64,000 nucleotides of DNA from Alloiococcus otitis ATCC 51267 (GTDB lineage Bacteria; Bacillota; Bacilli; Lactobacillales; Carnobacteriaceae_A), in contig NZ_JH992958.1 of NCBI RefSeq assembly GCF_000315445.1, positions 236,834 through 300,833 of the forward strand, in the 5' to 3' direction. Shown here piece after piece: positions 60,724-64,000 of this stretch. Under the pieces are notes generated by a model. It saw only the letters and a program-made list of their open reading frames with translations. It had not been told where the DNA came from and searched no databases. The stretch's first letter is position 1. Each line of letters starts with the position of its first letter. Both the position numbers and the translations under genes were made by a program.

Positions 60724-62556
60724 TTGATTAAACAGGTAACGATTGCTGGCGGTGGCGTTTTAGGTTCGCAGATTGCCTTCCAAACCGCAGCTTCAGGCTT
60801 TAATGTCACCTTGTATGATATTGATGAGGATGCAGCAGAAGCAGCTCGTGGTAAGCTAAAAGACCTTATTCCTCGCTACCAGGAAGACTTGGGTATTGAT
60901 GAAGCTAAACTGAAAGAAGTGGTCGATGGGATTACCATCACAACCGACTTGGAAGAAGCTGCTTCTGAAGCTGACTTGGTAGTTGAAGCTATTGCGGAAA
61001 ATATAGATGTCAAAAAAGACTTTTACTCGGACTTGAACAAGGTTGCGAAAGAAGATACCATATTTGCGACCAACAGTTCTGCCCTCTTGCCAAGTGACTT
61101 CAAGGATGCCACTGGTCGGACGGATAAGTTCTTGGCTCTCCACTTTGCCAATGAAATCTGGGACCGTCCCATGGCAGAAGTGATGGGGACTGAAGACACT
61201 GATTCAGAAGTTTACGAAACAGTTAAACAGTTTGCCCGTGACATTCACATGACCCCGATCGAACTCAACTTTGAAAAAGCTGGATATGTCTTAAATAACT
61301 TATTAATCCCCCTTCTTCGCGCAGGAATAGAACTCTATGCCAATGGAATTGCTGAACCAGAAGTGATTGACAAGACTTGGATGAAAGGCCATGACTCTCC
61401 AATGGGTCCATTTGCCATGATTGATATTATTGGCTTAGGCACTCCGCTTGAACAAATGAAGGCCATTTATGAAGAAACCAAGGAAGACTGGCGGAAAGAC
61501 TTTATCGACTTTGCCCAAGACAAAATTGACAAGGGCGAATCTGGTAAGTTTGACGGCAAAGGTTTCTATGAATACCCTAATCCAGCTTTTGAAGCAGACG
61601 ACTTCTTTGAAAATCCGAAAGAGATTCAAGACCTCAAACACGACTTTAAAAAAGTCATGGTGGCTGGAGCTGGTGTCTTAGGGTCCCAGATTGCTTACCT
61701 GACTGCTAGCGGTGGCTTTGACGTTGTTCTTTACGATATTGATGAAGAAGCGATCGAAAATGGTAAGGAAACCCTAGAAGGAATTGCTAAGGAATATGCT
61801 GAAGACATGGATGTTTCAAAAGACCAGGCCAATGAATACCTGGACCGGATTAGCTTGTCCTCAGATATTAAAAAGGCGGCTTCCGATGTAGACTTAGTTA
61901 TTGAAGCAGTGTCTGAAAACCCTGATATCAAAGAATCCTTCTACGGTGACTTGGCTGAGGTCTTACCAGAGGAAGCTTACATTGCAACCAACACTTCCAC
62001 CCTCCTACCAAGCGATTTGGAAGGGATGACGGACCGACCAGAGAAATTTGCTGCCCTCCACTTTGCCAACCGTATTTGGAAAAATAACAGTGGTGAAGTC
62101 ATGCCAGGGACCAAGACGTCAGATGAATTCTTTGACAAACTCCAAGCCTTTGCCAGAGATATTGGTCTGTTGGTCCTACCCCTCCACAAGGAAAAAGATG
62201 GCTACATTGTCAACTCCATCCTTATTCCTTACTTGACCAATGCCTTAGACCTCTTGGCAACTGGTGCAGCTGACCTTGAGACTATTGACCGGACTTGGAT
62301 TCTAGGCTACAAACGTGACAAAGGACCTTTCGCTTCTATTGACACGGTCGGTTTAGAAACCATGAAAAATATTATTGACCTTAACAAAGACAAGGCTGAA
62401 GAAGCTGGCGATGAAGAAGAGGTCGACAAACTAAGCCAGATCCTAGACCTCTTAAATGACAAAATTGACAAGGGTGAAACAGGTCGAGCAGCTGGTAAAG
62501 GCTTCTACACCTACCCTAATCCAGCCTATGAAGCAGATGACTTCTTAGAAGCTTAA
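60724..62556 (+). CDS. Double-module 3-hydroxyacyl-CoA dehydrogenase-like protein HAD5
   Basis: This 610-residue member has two complete modules. Module 1 begins IKQVTIAGGGVLGSQIAFQTAASGFNVTLYDID and has ALHFANEIWDRPMAEVMG. Module 2 begins VMVAGAGVLGSQIAYLTASGGFDVVLYDID and has ALHFANRIWKNNSGEVMPG. Catalytic His, Glu, Ser and Asn are kept in both. The start is the TTG at 60724 after AAAGGGAGA; the frame is open 60 bp further upstream with no similarity to the paralogues. Its 5' coding sequence is nearly identical to HAD3. A terminator follows and has attracted a group II intron. Confidence 0.88.
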   Translation: MIKQVTIAGGGVLGSQIAFQTAASGFNVTLYDIDEDAAEAARGKLKDLIPRYQEDLGIDEAKLKEVVDGITITTDLEEAASEADLVVEAIAENIDVKKDFYSDLNKVAKEDTIFATNSSALLPSDFKDATGRTDKFLALHFANEIWDRPMAEVMGTEDTDSEVYETVKQFARDIHMTPIELNFEKAGYVLNNLLIPLLRAGIELYANGIAEPEVIDKTWMKGHDSPMGPFAMIDIIGLGTPLEQMKAIYEETKEDWRKDFIDFAQDKIDKGESGKFDGKGFYEYPNPAFEADDFFENPKEIQDLKHDFKKVMVAGAGVLGSQIAYLTASGGFDVVLYDIDEEAIENGKETLEGIAKEYAEDMDVSKDQANEYLDRISLSSDIKKAASDVDLVIEAVSENPDIKESFYGDLAEVLPEEAYIATNTSTLLPSDLEGMTDRPEKFAALHFANRIWKNNSGEVMPGTKTSDEFFDKLQAFARDIGLLVLPLHKEKDGYIVNSILIPYLTNALDLLATGAADLETIDRTWILGYKRDKGPFASIDTVGLETMKNIIDLNKDKAEEAGDEEEVDKLSQILDLLNDKIDKGETGRAAGKGFYTYPNPAYEADDFLEA

Positions 62557-62585
62557 TAAAGGCTTAAATTTAAAAAGATAAGAAA

Positions 62586-62624
62586 AAAACCCCCCTGGTC
62601 CAAGACAATGGGCCAGGGGGTTTC
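62586..62624 (+). terminator. Terminator after HAD5
   Basis: AAACCCCC-TGG arm with complementary CCA-GGGGGTTT, then TTTCTG. The group II intron starts just past its T run. Confidence 0.85.
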
Positions 62625-62629
62625 TGTAT

Positions 62630-64000
62630 GTGCGCCCGGCATGGGTGACAACTTGGTGGTGAAAGTCCACTGCAGGCCTGGCAGTAGGAACTGTTAGCTG
62701 AAGGCAAGGGTGTCCATCGTGAGGTGGAATCTGAAGGAAGCTGGAGGCAAACACTCGCACTGACGAACAGAAACTTCATATCAAGGCTGATTTGAGATGG
62801 ATGAGCTTGCATAACAAAGTAAAGTCCAATACTGCACAAGTCCCTTTCAGTAAATGAAGCAGTGACATGAGTGGAAGGTTGTCACACCTTACTCGGGGAG
62901 GTCTCACTAGCGTTTAGTAGTAACAACGAATAGTGAGAAGTCAGCCGAGGTCATAGTAGCTACGTTGTAGCGAAGGACTGAACAATATTCATACAAAGTA
63001 TAGAACGGAGGTTAAAGTTTACGAATAGGACAGAAAACAATCGAAGAGATTGGCAATCGGTGGAGAGAATAGGTGGAACCGAAAGGGTAAGCCGATGCGT
63101 CTAGTAAACTTTAGGTGAAATGACAGAAATGTATCGTAAGTCTCCAAACTTAATGGAGCAAGTTGTTGACAGAAGAAACTTGGAAACAGCAGCCAAAGCC
63201 GTTAAACGGAACAAAGGCGCTGCAGGTATTGACGGTATGACCGTTTTTGAGATAGAGGAGCACATTCAAACGTATTATCAACCCTTACGGAAGAAATTAC
63301 TTGATGGAACGTATAAGCCTCAACCAGTTAAACGAGTAGAAATACCAAAGCCGAATGGAGAAAAACGAAAGTTAGGTATACCTTGTGTGCGGGATAGAGT
63401 TGTTCAACAAGCCATACGGCAAGTAATTGAACCGATTATAGACCCGCACTTCTATGACAACAGTCACGGATTCCGACCAGGGAAAAGCACGCACAGTGCT
63501 CTCAAACAATGTGCACAGTATTATAAAGAAGGCTATCGAGTTGTAGTTGATTGTGACCTCAAACAATGCTTTGACACGCTCAATCACGACAAACTTATCT
63601 ATTATCTTGAACAGTACATCCAAAATAAAATGATACTGAAAATTATCCGTAAGTTTTTGAGAGCGGGTGTAATTGATTTGACTAGCGAATTTATCGCAAG
63701 TGAAACAGGGGCACCACAAGGTGGTGTTCTATCACCGCTTTTGAGTAATGTGTACTTACATGAACTGGATAAAGAGTTGGTTAACCGTGGTCACCGATTT
63801 GTCCGATACGCAGATGACTTTGTCATCTACGTTAAATCAAAACGAGCCGGTGAACGGGTAATGAACAGCATCACACGCTTTATTGAAAAAGACTTAAAGT
63901 TAATCGTCAATCAAGACAAAAGCCAGGTTGGGTCTCCTACCCGTTTAAAGTTTTTGAGCTGTCTGATGAAGCAAGTGAATGGGGATTATCGTTTTATCCC
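62630..64000 (+). mobile_element. Group II intron, 5' part (cut by the window end)
   Basis: The element opens with GTGCGCCCGG (62630), matching the GUGYG 5' splice boundary of group II introns. About 490 nt of structured, GC-richer non-coding RNA follow (domains I-III), then a reverse-transcriptase gene in domain IV. It sits directly 3' of the HAD5 terminator in the same orientation. Insertion after terminator stems is the habit of class C introns. The 3' half, including domains V and VI, lies beyond the window. Confidence 0.85.
63120..64000 (+). CDS. ltrA: Group II intron reverse transcriptase/maturase, partial
   Basis: The first 293 codons are visible and open to the window end. Reverse-transcriptase motifs appear in order: RNKGAAGIDGMTVFE (RT0/1), IPKPNGEKRKLGIPCVRDRVVQQAI, DNSHGFRPGKSTHSAL, VVDCDLKQCFDTLNHD (motif 3), GAPQGGVLSPLLSNVYLHELD (motif 4) and the catalytic YADDF (motif 5). 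The maturase X domain and any endonuclease domain are not visible. The ATG at 63120 follows AGGTGAA. It supports intron splicing and mobility. Codon use looks different from the flanking HAD genes, consistent with acquisition. Confidence 0.92.
   Translation, partial: MTEMYRKSPNLMEQVVDRRNLETAAKAVKRNKGAAGIDGMTVFEIEEHIQTYYQPLRKKLLDGTYKPQPVKRVEIPKPNGEKRKLGIPCVRDRVVQQAIRQVIEPIIDPHFYDNSHGFRPGKSTHSALKQCAQYYKEGYRVVVDCDLKQCFDTLNHDKLIYYLEQYIQNKMILKIIRKFLRAGVIDLTSEFIASETGAPQGGVLSPLLSNVYLHELDKELVNRGHRFVRYADDFVIYVKSKRAGERVMNSITRFIEKDLKLIVNQDKSQVGSPTRLKFLSCLMKQVNGDYRFI

Overview
The window looks like the replication-origin region of a low-GC Gram-positive of the Lactobacillales, most probably an Aerococcaceae relative. 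This is inferred from three things: the dnaA-dnaN-yaaA-recF-gyrB-gyrA order, the walRKHIJ-htrA-rlmH block, and a flavin lactate oxidase that closely resembles, from memory, the Aerococcus viridans enzyme. No rRNA or tRNA gene was seen.

Region by region. 1-14.9 kb: origin and core replication block. It holds two DnaA-box clusters, a DnaA-trio unwinding element, dnaA, dnaN, yaaA, recF, gyrB, gyrA, rpsF-ssb-rpsR, gdpP, rplI and dnaB, plus two parS-like sites. 15-25.9 kb: metabolic block with a MetQ-like lipoprotein, an Old-Yellow-family enzyme, GcvH with a lipoate ligase, a double-module 3-hydroxyacyl-CoA dehydrogenase-like protein (HAD1), a LysR regulator, a surface-anchored fumarate-reductase-like flavoprotein and lactate oxidase. 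25.9-31 kb: two potassium systems (KtrAB and TrkAH). 31-39.4 kb, minus strand: YtxH and DUF948 envelope proteins, a proBAC operon, and a MacAB-type ABC operon in which two of three genes carry single-base frameshifts. 39.7-48.5 kb: an orphan PTS EIIA, the WalRKHIJ cell-wall signalling block, a lipoprotein HtrA, and RlmH behind a second DnaA-box cluster. 48.5-62.6 kb: a 25-residue membrane microprotein, a pterin dehydratase-like protein, a GreA variant, four more HAD-type genes (HAD2-HAD5) and a short-chain dehydrogenase, and an Flp-regulated heavy-metal P-type ATPase operon. 62.6-64 kb: the 5' part of a group II intron with its reverse transcriptase, cut by the window edge.

Two things stand out. 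First, HAD1-HAD5 form a family in which four members are head-to-tail fusions of two complete NAD-dependent dehydrogenase modules with both active sites preserved. Each is its own transcription unit, and no thiolase, crotonase or CoA-transferase is nearby. Second, two intergenic elements 19 kb apart and in opposite orientation are ordered arrays of 28-bp near-palindromes repeated every 40-41 bp. Each lies about 110-120 bp beyond a strong terminator. I cannot assign these arrays to any known element. Regulatory sequence is unusually readable: many promoters have a consensus -10 and a 17-bp spacer, two HAD genes have CcpA-type cre sites, and the metal ATPase operon has an FNR-type box centred exactly where a class II activator would bind.
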